Origin: Actinomycetota bacterium | Lineage (GTDB): Bacteria; Actinomycetota; Actinomycetes; JACCUZ01 | Length of the DNA stretch: 64,000 bases | Direction: 5' to 3' | Assembly: GCA_030841035.1 (NCBI GenBank) | Contig: JAVEDI010000075.1 | Coordinates: forward strand, 1 to 64,000 | Part shown: positions 1 through 6,941 of the stretch, in pieces | How the letters are laid out: every line of letters starts with the position of its first letter | Numbering within the stretch: the first letter of the stretch is position 1 | Program-made: the position numbers and the translations under genes | The notes under the pieces: model-generated | Seen by the model: only the letters and a program-made list of their open reading frames with translations | Told to the model about the DNA's origin: nothing | The model's database searches: none

Positions 1-768
1 GCCGAACAGAGCCTCACCCACCACGCCCGCACCCTCAACCCCCACCAACTCGCGGTGGCCGCCCTACACCTACGCACCCTGCTCGACCCCGAGCACGGCA
101 CCCGACTCGAGCGCGACGAACAACACCAGATCGCCCACCGCCAGTTCCGCATCCACCGCAACCCCGACGGCTCCGCCCACCTCGGCGGCTACCTGGACAA
201 AGAAGCCGCCGCGCTGCTGAGCACCGCCCTGGACCCCCTGACCAAACCCCACCCCCACACCACCACCACCACCGCAGCAGGACCCCGCCGCGACCACCGC
301 TGCCACGCCCGCCGCCAAGGCGACGCCCTGATCGAGCTGGCCCGCATCGCCCTGCGCACCGACCAGCTCCCCCAACAAGCCGGCCAACCCGTCCAACTCC
401 TGGTCGCCATCCACCTGCACGACCTCCAACAACACACCCACCCCACCACCGCGCCCACCCACCCAGCCACCCTGCACGACGGACTACCCCTCTCCGTCGC
501 CGCCGCCCGCCGCCTGGCCTGCGACGCCCAACTCATCCCCGCCGTACTCGGCACCAACAGCGAAGTCCTCGACCTAGGCCGCGCCACCCGCCTGATCACC
601 CCCCCACTACGGCGCGCCCTGGAACTACGCGACCACGGCTGCGCCTTCCCCGGCTGCACACGACCCGCCCGCTGGACCCAAGCCCACCACATCCACCACT
701 GGAGCAACGGCGGACCCACCAACCTGACCAACCTCACCAGTTGCAAGCACGACCTCTCCAAGCGCTAA
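1..768 (+). pseudogene. 5' part of a DUF222/13E12-repeat HNH endonuclease, interrupted by an insertion
   Basis: The frame is open from base 1, so the N-terminus lies outside the window, and it stops at 766-768. The protein carries the DUF222 region (FRIHRNPDG, LGGYLDKEAAALL) and the first half of the HNH domain (GCAFPGCTRPARW, AHHIHHWSNGGPTNLTNL). After about base 735 the family sequence stops and a short unrelated tail (SCKHDLSKR) leads to the stop. The rest of the HNH domain (LVLLCTTHHHTLHHHGW) is found at 3544-3768 in the same orientation, so the gene was split by the element between them. The codon choice is strikingly C-rich (CAC, CCC, ACC), unlike the neighbours. DUF222-HNH genes are multicopy in actinomycetes and their cellular role is not settled. 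Confidence 0.88.
729..734. other. Left junction of the insertion (putative att site / 6-bp direct repeat)
   Basis: CAACCT here is repeated at 3546-3551. Removing everything between the copies gives ACC AAC CTG ACC AAC CTG GTC, which restores the HNH family sequence in frame. The left copy ends where homology to HNH proteins ends. It may be the crossover core of a serine integrase or a target duplication, and short shared sequence at a breakpoint could also be chance. Confidence 0.6.
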
Positions 769-817
769 GTCAACTCTGCGGGGAGTCAGCTCCGAGTCGG
801 CTTACGCCACGATCCCC

Positions 818-2254
818 TTAGGTGCTGGGGAGAGCCTTCTGGGCGGCGTCTCGGGCGGCCCTTGCCACCTCGACAATGTATTGAACGCTCTTGAACTCGT
901 GAACTGTCTCCCAAATATGCGTCGAAAAGTTATGCATCTCCATCCAAAGCTTGTCGCCATTCGGTGCGCGAAGTTCACACGAGATGACGAATGACTCGTG
1001 TGGTGGGCGCCCACGCTCCTTCTTTTCGTTGATCCTGAAACCGTCGGCCTCGAGCGCCTCCATCACTCTTGCGGGGTTGACCATGACCACAATGACTAGG
1101 CGTCCGTGCAGGAGGTCCCACAAGGCTCCGCGCTGTATCGGGTAGAGGTAAATCGGCAGAAAAGTGACGTAGCCTCGTCCTCGCTCGTCGGGAATCTGGT
1201 TGATGATCACAGCGTTGCGTTCCGCGTTTGCGATCGACAAGATTCCGGACTCAACAAGATCGCGTGCCAGGTCGGGCCGCTTTATTTCTTCTTCGGTTAA
1301 CCCTGCCTTGTTGTAAAAGGCGGCGTATAGCATTGCGTCTTCCACAGATGTGGACGCATAGCCGTTCTTCCGGGCTTCCCGAATGATCCTTCGAAGCGAC
1401 TTCCAATGGCCATCGCCGATTGACTCCACCTGGGCCGAAAGCAACGGTGGCTCGCCAGGAATCTCGACAACTGCGTTGTCAACGGCGGCTTGGCGTGCGC
1501 GCGCACGCTCCATCCGGACCAATTGGCGGTCTAGTCGATTCTCAGAGGGAGGGGCTTGTTGCGGCCTTGCCGCAGCGCTCGTTTGAGCGAGGGTGCTAGC
1601 AGTCTTTGGCGCCACGATTGGAAGCGGTACTGGCTTGGCATCCAGGGGCGCGGGACCAGTGACCATGACCTCATAGGTGATCGTCGTCGCTCCGTCCTGT
1701 CCAGCTTCCTGAGACATCACGCGAGTCTTTACTTCGACGGTGCGGAGCTCCGAGACGGCCCGCGATTCCACTTTGACGAAAGTGACGTCACCAATGCGAA
1801 GACAGTCCGTTGCGTCGTGTAGGAGCGGAAAGCCCCATCCCTCACTGCCGAGATGATGGGCTACGGCCAAGACGCCTCTACTGCCGTGATCCTCGTGAGG
1901 GGAAACACCAATACGTTTGTTTGCCGCCAAGGAATGAATGACGTTCCTGTCTAGATCTAGAACAAGCCATGCCAAGGCATCCCCCAACTTACGGGCATAC
2001 CAAAGGGTCCGTTGCAAGCTTGCAACTTGTTCTCTCAGATGCTTACTTCTGCGTGCGGCCATCTTTGTTGCCGACAGCGTTCCTTGAATCTCGCGCTGCA
2101 GTCGCAGTAGGTCTGTCTGCAGCGTCCACACATCGTTAGCGGACTCGAACCGCCCACCCAGCAACTGAGTTGCGAGATGCTGCGTTCTGCCCAGTAGCTT
2201 TCGGTTTACCCGCGTCAGTGCCTCGGCGCTGTCCTCGTGGGCTAGGGAACTCAC
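818..2254 (-). CDS. Cargo protein of unknown function with a PD-(D/E)XK nuclease-like motif (478 aa)
   Basis: I do not recognise a named family. Residues about 40-90 look helical and possibly coiled coil. Residues 119-180 contain HEDHGSRGVLAVAHH, then HDATDCLRIGDVTF and TVEVKT, so D156 and E174-x-K176 fit the D...ExK pattern of restriction-endonuclease-fold enzymes. A Pro/Ala-rich linker (about 200-240) separates a C-terminal region (about 260-478) that is rich in aromatic and charged residues and has no motif I can name. The GTG start at 2254 is the most upstream in frame. Base composition is markedly lower in GC than the neighbours, which supports horizontal acquisition. It is the only intact gene of the element, so a selected cargo role, perhaps host defence, is plausible. 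That role is inference from a motif and a location. Confidence 0.6.
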   Translation of the reverse strand: MSSLAHEDSAEALTRVNRKLLGRTQHLATQLLGGRFESANDVWTLQTDLLRLQREIQGTLSATKMAARRSKHLREQVASLQRTLWYARKLGDALAWLVLDLDRNVIHSLAANKRIGVSPHEDHGSRGVLAVAHHLGSEGWGFPLLHDATDCLRIGDVTFVKVESRAVSELRTVEVKTRVMSQEAGQDGATTITYEVMVTGPAPLDAKPVPLPIVAPKTASTLAQTSAAARPQQAPPSENRLDRQLVRMERARARQAAVDNAVVEIPGEPPLLSAQVESIGDGHWKSLRRIIREARKNGYASTSVEDAMLYAAFYNKAGLTEEEIKRPDLARDLVESGILSIANAERNAVIINQIPDERGRGYVTFLPIYLYPIQRGALWDLLHGRLVIVVMVNPARVMEALEADGFRINEKKERGRPPHESFVISCELRAPNGDKLWMEMHNFSTHIWETVHEFKSVQYIVEVARAARDAAQKALPST

Positions 2255-2668
2255 GCGGCTTAGTCTCGCCTAGGGGATGGGCTGGATCGTGGATGCGCGG
2301 CGCACCCTTGACTTGAAGTAGCAACACAACTCGTCGTGGCTCATCGGGTCCCGAACAGTCTGGGCGTCCTTCCGATTGCGGCGGGTTGTAGGCGCGGGAG
2401 GAGCCGGTCAAGGGCGCGGAGCGGCGTAGCGGACCCCTGACGGGCGGGGGATGCGCCGGAGAGTCGCAGCGGGGAAGGGCGTCCGCATCAGCCATCGCTG
2501 GTTCTCACGGCGTGTCGCTGGTCGAGAGACTATCTGGTGGTGCATCCTGCAGGTGAGCACCCGATTTGGGCTCCCCTCTTTAAAGGCAGCGAGTTCCGGA
2601 CGATGACGCCGGACCGCACATGAGGCCGAGGGCATTCGCCCTGTCCGCCTCGTCTGCCGGAGCCCTCG
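2255..2668. other. Stretch without a supported gene inside the element
   Basis: These 414 bases separate the cargo gene from the Rep remnant. Open frames on both strands overlap one another and none has a convincing composition or a family motif. A TTGACTTGAAGTAGCAACAC segment near 2310 is AT-richer than its surroundings. It could be part of a promoter or an old origin region, but nothing decisive is visible. I see no inverted repeat strong enough to call. Confidence 0.4.
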
Positions 2669-3315
2669 GTGTCTCAGCCCTCTCCTGTTTCGCAACGCTT
2701 GTCGCGGGTCGCCCCGGCGCGCTGGCAGTTGTCGCTGTGCGCGGCTGCTGGTGAGGCGGGCGGCGGCTTCGTCGCTTCGCGGTCGTCGGACTTTCGGAGT
2801 GGTCGTGGCGCTGCCACGGATCCCGAGCGTGCTCGGGCGGAGTCGGCTCGTCGGGCGCGGACGCGGGTCCGTCGTTACTGTGCAGCCAATGGGCTGAGCC
2901 GGTTCGGCACCCTGACCTACGGTCGCCGTTCTGCACCGATCCGGAGCAGCTGCGCGGCGACATCGCCCGCTACTTCCGGCGGCTGCGGACGGTTCAGGGT
3001 GAGGGACCGCTGCCGTATGTGTGGGTGCCGGAATTCCACGCCGACGGCAAGCGATTTCACGCGCATTTCGCGGTGGACCGGTTCATCCCGCGTAGCCGGG
3101 TCGAGGCCGCCTGGGGGCACGGCTTTTCAAGATCAAGCGGCTGACGGACCAGCCGGTCGGCTCGACGTCGTGGGACGAGTCACGTCGCGCGGCGGGCTCC
3201 GTGTCGAAGTACGTGAGTAAGACGTTCACCGGGCCGCAGGTCTTCGGCCGTCAGCGGTACGGCGTGGCCGAGGGCTTCCAACCGTCGACTCAGCGGATCG
3301 CCGGAACTAGTGCGC
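2669..3315 (+). pseudogene. Frameshifted HUH-type replication initiator (Rep) remnant
   Basis: Three consecutive frames spell one protein. The first ends RFGTLTYG (about 2899-2923), resembling Rep motif 1. After a shift at about 2921-2926 the second frame reads FCTDPEQLRGDIARYFRRLR and then FHADGKRFHAHFAVDRF, which contains the H-x-H metal motif. After a second shift at 3124-3127 the third frame reads KIKRLTDQ and AGSVSKYVSKTF, with the Y-x-x-K catalytic tyrosine region. The second lesion looks like loss of one T from a T run, since TTTTT would give HGFFKIKRL. Rolling-circle Rep proteins of this kind occur on actinomycete plasmids and integrative elements. The N-terminal limit is uncertain. 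Confidence 0.68.
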
Positions 3316-3369
3316 GGCAGGCGTGCTCGCGGAAGCGGTCGCGCGGATGGGCGGGGGTCCGAGCCGACG

Positions 3370-3519
3370 GTCGTTGTCGATGTACTGCTCGGCCACGATC
3401 CAGCCCAGGCTCGCCGCCAGTCGTCGGCAGTCCTCGACCTGGCGCTTGACCCCCAACCCCGAGACCTCGATGTCGCTACTGATCCGTGCGTAGACCGCCG
3501 CCGCTCGTGGTGTCGCAAT
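3370..3519 (-). pseudogene. N-terminal stub of a large serine recombinase (integrase)
   Basis: Read on the minus strand, about 50 codons give VYARISSD, GLGVKRQVEDCRRLAASLGW and AEQYIDND. This is the start of the resolvase/integrase catalytic domain, including the Y-x-R-x-S active-site serine. After IDND the sequence changes to unrelated residues and a stop, so the rest of the domain and the whole DNA-binding region are lost. There is no good ATG/GTG start; the frame opens at 3537 and first looks native near 3519. It lies 27 bases inside the right junction, the usual position of an integrase beside its attachment site. Confidence 0.68.
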
Positions 3520-3543
3520 GAAGGGTGAGAATAACGATTAACC

Positions 3544-3768
3544 GGCAACCTGGTCCTGCTCTGCACCACACACCACCACACCCTCCACCACCACGGCTGG
3601 AGCGTGCACATCCACACCGACGGCCTACCCACCTTCCACCCACCCCCCTGGATCGACCCCCACCAACAACCCCGACGCAACCACCGACACAACCCCCTCA
3701 CCCACCCGCCCGGCGACCCACCCGACGGCGCCACCGTCCTACGTCTGCCAGTGCCCAGCCCGACGTGA
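3544..3768 (+). pseudogene. 3' part of the interrupted DUF222/HNH endonuclease gene
   Basis: The frame reads NLVLLCTTHHHTLHHHGW and continues through SVHIHTDGLPTFHPPPWIDP to a TGA at 3766-3768. This is the second half of the HNH fold (the C-x-x-HH-x(3)-H region) and the usual C-terminal tail of DUF222-HNH proteins. It has no start codon of its own. It shares the C-rich codon use of 1-734 and joins it in frame if 735-3551 is removed. Confidence 0.82.
3546..3551. other. Right junction of the insertion (putative att site / 6-bp direct repeat)
   Basis: This is the second copy of CAACCT. It marks where HNH coding sequence resumes. The serine recombinase stub ends just to its left on the opposite strand. 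Confidence 0.6.
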
Positions 3769-3776
3769 CCACCTCG

Positions 3777-3821
3777 ACCGGACCAGCACGAACCGGACCT
3801 GCACGAACCGGACCAGCACGA
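3777..3821 (+). repeat. Three tandem 15-bp repeats
   Basis: The unit ACCGGACCAGCACGA occurs at 3777-3791, 3792-3806 (one change, A to T) and 3807-3821. It lies between the end of the HNH gene and the diol dehydratase operon. A short inverted repeat (CGAGA/TCTCG, 3826-3840) follows. It could be a regulatory array, a terminator region or plain slippage. Confidence 0.75.
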
Positions 3822-3892
3822 ACGACGAGAAGCCGTCTCGCATTGACGTAAGACACCTGCGCCGCGGGACGGGTCGGTGCCAGAGTGTGCCC

Positions 3893-4327
3893 ATGCCGGA
3901 GATCGTTCTCGAGCTGGCGGCGCGGCTGGGTGCGGCCGCGCTGCAGCACGCGCGCAGCCTCGACATCCTCGTGTCGGTGGCCGTCGTCGACGCGGGTGGT
4001 CACCTCGTGCACTTCCAGCGCATGGACGGCGCCGAGATCGCCGGACCGACCCTGGCCGTCGACAAGGCGTTCACCTCGGTGGCACACCGTGCGAGCACCG
4101 CGGAGCTGGGCCCCCTGACTCGGCCAGGCGGCCCGCTCGAAGGGATGCAGGCCAACGGCGGCGGCCGCTACGTCGTGTTCGGCGGCGGGGTCCCGCTCTG
4201 GTCAGACGGCCGCGTCCGGGCCGGCATCGGCGTGAGCGGCGGGACCGCCGAGCAGGACGCCGCCTGCGCGGAGGCTGCTGTCGCGGTGTGGCACGAACCC
4301 ACGGATCGCATCGAGGAAGGCGGCTGA
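3893..4327 (+). CDS. GlcG/HbpS family protein (PduO C-terminal-domain type)
   Basis: The protein matches the small GlcG/HbpS/PduO-C fold: LAARLGAAALQHARSL at the N-terminus, VSVAVVDAGGHLVHFQRMDGA in the middle, then GGGVPLWSDGRVRAGIGVSG and EQDAACAEAAV. Family members bind haem or corrinoid-like ligands, or are of unknown role. In pdu loci the domain forms the C-terminal part of PduO. No N-terminal cobalamin adenosyltransferase domain is present. ATG 3893 is chosen; a GTG two codons upstream (3887) is also possible. It ends in a TGATG overlap with the dehydratase gene, so the two are translationally coupled. A cofactor-related role for the B12 enzyme is inference. Confidence 0.78.
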   Translation: MPEIVLELAARLGAAALQHARSLDILVSVAVVDAGGHLVHFQRMDGAEIAGPTLAVDKAFTSVAHRASTAELGPLTRPGGPLEGMQANGGGRYVVFGGGVPLWSDGRVRAGIGVSGGTAEQDAACAEAAVAVWHEPTDRIEEGG

Positions 4328-6588
4328 TGGACCCGCTGACGACCGGCACCGACGCGCCACGCCCTGTGGGGCGCATCCGGTTCATGAACGAGCAGCGGGT
4401 CAATCTCGACGGGTTCGCCCACGAGGACGTCGAGCTCGGCCTGGTCGCTCTCTCCAGCCCGGCAGACCCCGAGCCGTCACTGGTCGTGCGCGACGGAAAG
4501 GTCGTCGAGATGGACGGCCGCGCGGCGGAGGACTTCGACGTCCTCGACGCCTACATCGCCAACCACGGCATCGACCTGTCCGTCGCCGAGGAGGCGATGG
4601 CCCTCGACGACGTCACGCTTGCGCGGCTCTTCGTCGACTTCGCCGTGCCCCGCGACGAGGTGGTGCGGCTGGTCGCCGGTACGACGCCGGCCAAGCTCGC
4701 CCGGGTGGTGGCGATGCTGCGTCCGGCCGAGCTGACGATCGCGATGACCAAGCTGCGGGCTCGTCGCACGCCGAGCAACCAGGCCCACGTCACCAACCGG
4801 CTCGACGACCCGCTGCTGCTGGCCGCGGACGCGGCCACCGCGGCGGCGTACGGCTTCCGTGAGCTCGAGACCACTGTGCCGGTGCTCGCCGACGCACCCT
4901 CCAACGCCGTCGCCGTGACGGTGGGGGCTGCCGTCGGCTCCCCCGGCGTCCTCGTGCAGTGCTCGGTCGAGGAGGCGATGGAGCTGGAGATGGGCATGCG
5001 GGGACTGGTGTCCTACGCCGAGACGGTGAGCCTCTACGGCACCGAGTCGGTGTTCGTCGACGGCGACGACACCCCGTACTCCAAGGCGTTCCTCAGCTCC
5101 GCCTACGCCAGCCGTGGGGTGAAGATGCGGGTGTCGTCGGGCGCGGGGGCCGAGGTCCTCATGGGCGGTGCGGAACGCTGCTCGATGCTCTACCTCGAGT
5201 CGCGGTGCGTGTCGCTGGCCCGCGCGATGGGTGTGCAGGGTGTGCAGAACGGCGGCATCGACGGCGCGAGCGTCGCGGGCGCAGTGCCAGCCGGGGTGCG
5301 CGAGCTGATGGCCGAGAACGTCATGGTGATGGCCCGCAACCTCGAGTCGTGCTCGGGCAACGACGCGCTCATGTCCGAGTCACACGTACGCCGCACGTCG
5401 CGCACGCTGCCGATCATGCTCGCCGGCAGCGACTTCATCTGCAGCGGCTTCGGCTCGATCCAGCGCTACGACAACATGTTCGGCCCGTCGCAGTGGAATG
5501 CCGAGGACCTCGACGACTGGCTGGTCATGCAGCGCGACTGGGGCATCGACGGTGGCCTGCGCACCGCCGACCCGCAGGACATGGAACGACTGCGGCGTCG
5601 CGCCGCGGAGGCCGTGCGCGACGTCTACGCCTGGCTCGGTCTCGCGGACTTCACCGACGAGCATGTCGAACTGGCGGTCGACGCCGTCGGCAGCAAGGAC
5701 CTGGGCGACCCGGACCCGATGGTGGTGCTCGGCGCGGCGCAAGCGATCCGCACCTCGGGGCTCGGCTCGCTGGAGGTGGCGCGCGCCCTGCTCGAGTGCG
5801 GCTACCACGTCGAGGCCGAGCGCGTGCTCGAGATGCTCGTCGCGCGGGTGCACGGTGACCACTTGCAGACCGCGGCCATCTTCGACGAGTCGATGCAGGT
5901 GCTGAGCCTGGTCACCGACCCCAACGACTACGCGGGCCCCGGCACGGGTTACGAGCCGACGCCCGCACGGCAGCGTGAGATCCACGCCATCCGTCAGGCC
6001 CGGGGCGTCGAGGACCTGCGCAAGGACCAGGAGGGGTTCGCCTCCGACGCGCTGCGCGTCGTCGGTCCCGCGGCGCCCGGCAGCGACCCCCGCGAGGTCG
6101 TCGTCGGCGTGTCCCCCGGCGTCGGGCGCACCGTGTGGCGCACGCTGTCCGGCCTGCTGGTCGTCGACGTGCTGCGCGAGCTGCTCGCGGGCCTCGAGGA
6201 GGAGGGCTGCCGGCCCCGCGTGGTGCGCGTCAACCGCACCCTTGACCTCGGGATGGTGGGGCTGACCGCCGCACGGCTGGCCGGGTCGGGCATCGGCATC
6301 GGCCTTCAGGGCAAGGGCACGGCGCTCATCCACCGTCGCGACCTGCCGCCGCTGGCCAACCTCGAGCTGTACTCCGTCGCGCCGGTCGTGACCCCTGACC
6401 TCTACCGGCTGCTCGGCAGCAACGCCGGCCGGCACGCGAAGGGCGCCACACCGGTGCCCGCGCGCAACCCCTACACGGACGAGGCGATCGAGGCCCGCTA
6501 TCACACGAGCGTCATCGCGCTCATCGCCCTCGAGCGCAGCTGCGTCGACCCGCAGGCCGGCCCCGAAGAGCTGGAGGTTGCGCCATGA
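4327..6588 (+). CDS. pduCD: Diol/glycerol dehydratase, large and medium subunits fused
   Basis: Coenzyme B12-dependent dehydratase that converts 1,2-diols (1,2-propanediol or glycerol) to aldehydes. The 753-aa protein has a PduC-like part (about 1-545) with VSSGAGAEVLMGG (about 270), LYLESRC, QNGGIDG (about 307) and ICSGFGSI (about 372). The PduD-like medium part (about 585-753) has VVVGVSPGVGRTVW, LQGKGTALIHRRDLPPL and LYRLLGSNAGRHAKG. In enterobacteria these are separate chains. The joining segment (about 545-585) lacks the amphipathic N-terminal helix that targets PduD to the microcompartment. ATG 4327 overlaps the previous stop, and the gene ends in an ATGA overlap with the small subunit. 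Substrate choice between propanediol and glycerol cannot be read from the sequence. Confidence 0.93.
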   Translation: MDPLTTGTDAPRPVGRIRFMNEQRVNLDGFAHEDVELGLVALSSPADPEPSLVVRDGKVVEMDGRAAEDFDVLDAYIANHGIDLSVAEEAMALDDVTLARLFVDFAVPRDEVVRLVAGTTPAKLARVVAMLRPAELTIAMTKLRARRTPSNQAHVTNRLDDPLLLAADAATAAAYGFRELETTVPVLADAPSNAVAVTVGAAVGSPGVLVQCSVEEAMELEMGMRGLVSYAETVSLYGTESVFVDGDDTPYSKAFLSSAYASRGVKMRVSSGAGAEVLMGGAERCSMLYLESRCVSLARAMGVQGVQNGGIDGASVAGAVPAGVRELMAENVMVMARNLESCSGNDALMSESHVRRTSRTLPIMLAGSDFICSGFGSIQRYDNMFGPSQWNAEDLDDWLVMQRDWGIDGGLRTADPQDMERLRRRAAEAVRDVYAWLGLADFTDEHVELAVDAVGSKDLGDPDPMVVLGAAQAIRTSGLGSLEVARALLECGYHVEAERVLEMLVARVHGDHLQTAAIFDESMQVLSLVTDPNDYAGPGTGYEPTPARQREIHAIRQARGVEDLRKDQEGFASDALRVVGPAAPGSDPREVVVGVSPGVGRTVWRTLSGLLVVDVLRELLAGLEEEGCRPRVVRVNRTLDLGMVGLTAARLAGSGIGIGLQGKGTALIHRRDLPPLANLELYSVAPVVTPDLYRLLGSNAGRHAKGATPVPARNPYTDEAIEARYHTSVIALIALERSCVDPQAGPEELEVAP

Positions 6589-6941
6589 CCCGCGCCTACT
6601 CGGGCCGGGCCAGCGAGGAGCTCACCGTCGACCGGCTCGCCCGCGAGGAGCTGGCCACCGACGACGTACGCATCCACCCCGACACGCTCGAGCACCAGGC
6701 CCAGGTCGCGGAGGCGCACGCGAACCCGCAGCTGGCCGCCAACTTCCGCCGGGCCGCGGAGCTCGCGCGGGTGCCCGACGACCAGGTGATGGCGATGTAC
6801 GAGGCGTTGCGCCCGCACCGGTCCACCGGAGCCGAGCTGGAGGACCTCGCCCGGAGACTCGACGACCACGAAGCGCCCCGGTGCGCCGCTCTGGTGCGGG
6901 AGGCGGCCAGCGTGTACGCCCGCCGCGGCCTGCTCGCGTGA
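6585..6941 (+). CDS. pduE: Diol/glycerol dehydratase small subunit
   Basis: The 118-aa protein matches PduE/DhaE-type small subunits: ELTVDRLAREELATDDVRIHPDTLEHQAQVAE (residues about 10-42), ANPQLAANFRRAAELARVPDD and MYEALRPHRST, ending with an acidic/arginine-rich helix. It completes the alpha-beta-gamma dehydratase with the fused large/medium chain. The start overlaps the previous gene in ATGA and the stop overlaps the reactivase gene in GTGA, so stoichiometric translation is likely. It is shorter than PduE of enterobacteria, mainly at the N-terminus. Confidence 0.9.
   Translation: MTRAYSGRASEELTVDRLAREELATDDVRIHPDTLEHQAQVAEAHANPQLAANFRRAAELARVPDDQVMAMYEALRPHRSTGAELEDLARRLDDHEAPRCAALVREAASVYARRGLLA

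Larger units (their letters stand above)
735..3551. mobile_element. Decayed integrative element (about 2.8 kb) inserted in an HNH endonuclease gene
   Basis: The limits are set by the split HNH gene and the shared CAACCT at 729-734 and 3546-3551. Inside, in order, are a minus-strand 478-aa cargo gene (818-2254), a roughly 400-base stretch without a supported gene, a plus-strand HUH-type Rep pseudogene with two frameshifts (about 2669-3315), and a minus-strand serine recombinase stub (3370-3519) abutting the right junction. The cargo region is visibly poorer in GC than its surroundings; I count 27 G/C among bases 901-960. Rep plus recombinase plus cargo is the usual makeup of small actinomycete integrative elements. 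The truncated recombinase and broken Rep mean that it can no longer move by itself. Element identity is inferred from these parts; no intact terminal structure is visible. Confidence 0.72.

Noticed and set aside
735-817. tRNA or tRNA-end fragment at the left edge of the element
   Set aside because: The segment cannot be folded into a T-arm and acceptor stem, and the target is clearly an HNH coding sequence.
3540-3760. C-rich CCACCACAC-like runs resembling short repeats (possible CRISPR or satellite)
   Set aside because: They are His/Pro/Thr codons of the HNH C-terminal fragment; there is no constant repeat with spacers.
3525-3851. Plus-strand frame encoding TGPARTGPART repeats
   Set aside because: It is out of phase with the HNH remnant. 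The repeats come from the 15-bp DNA array, and there is no ribosome site.
3822-3892. Possible B12 riboswitch before the diol dehydratase operon
   Set aside because: Only about 70 bases are available, and no B12-box-like sequence or multi-helix fold is evident.
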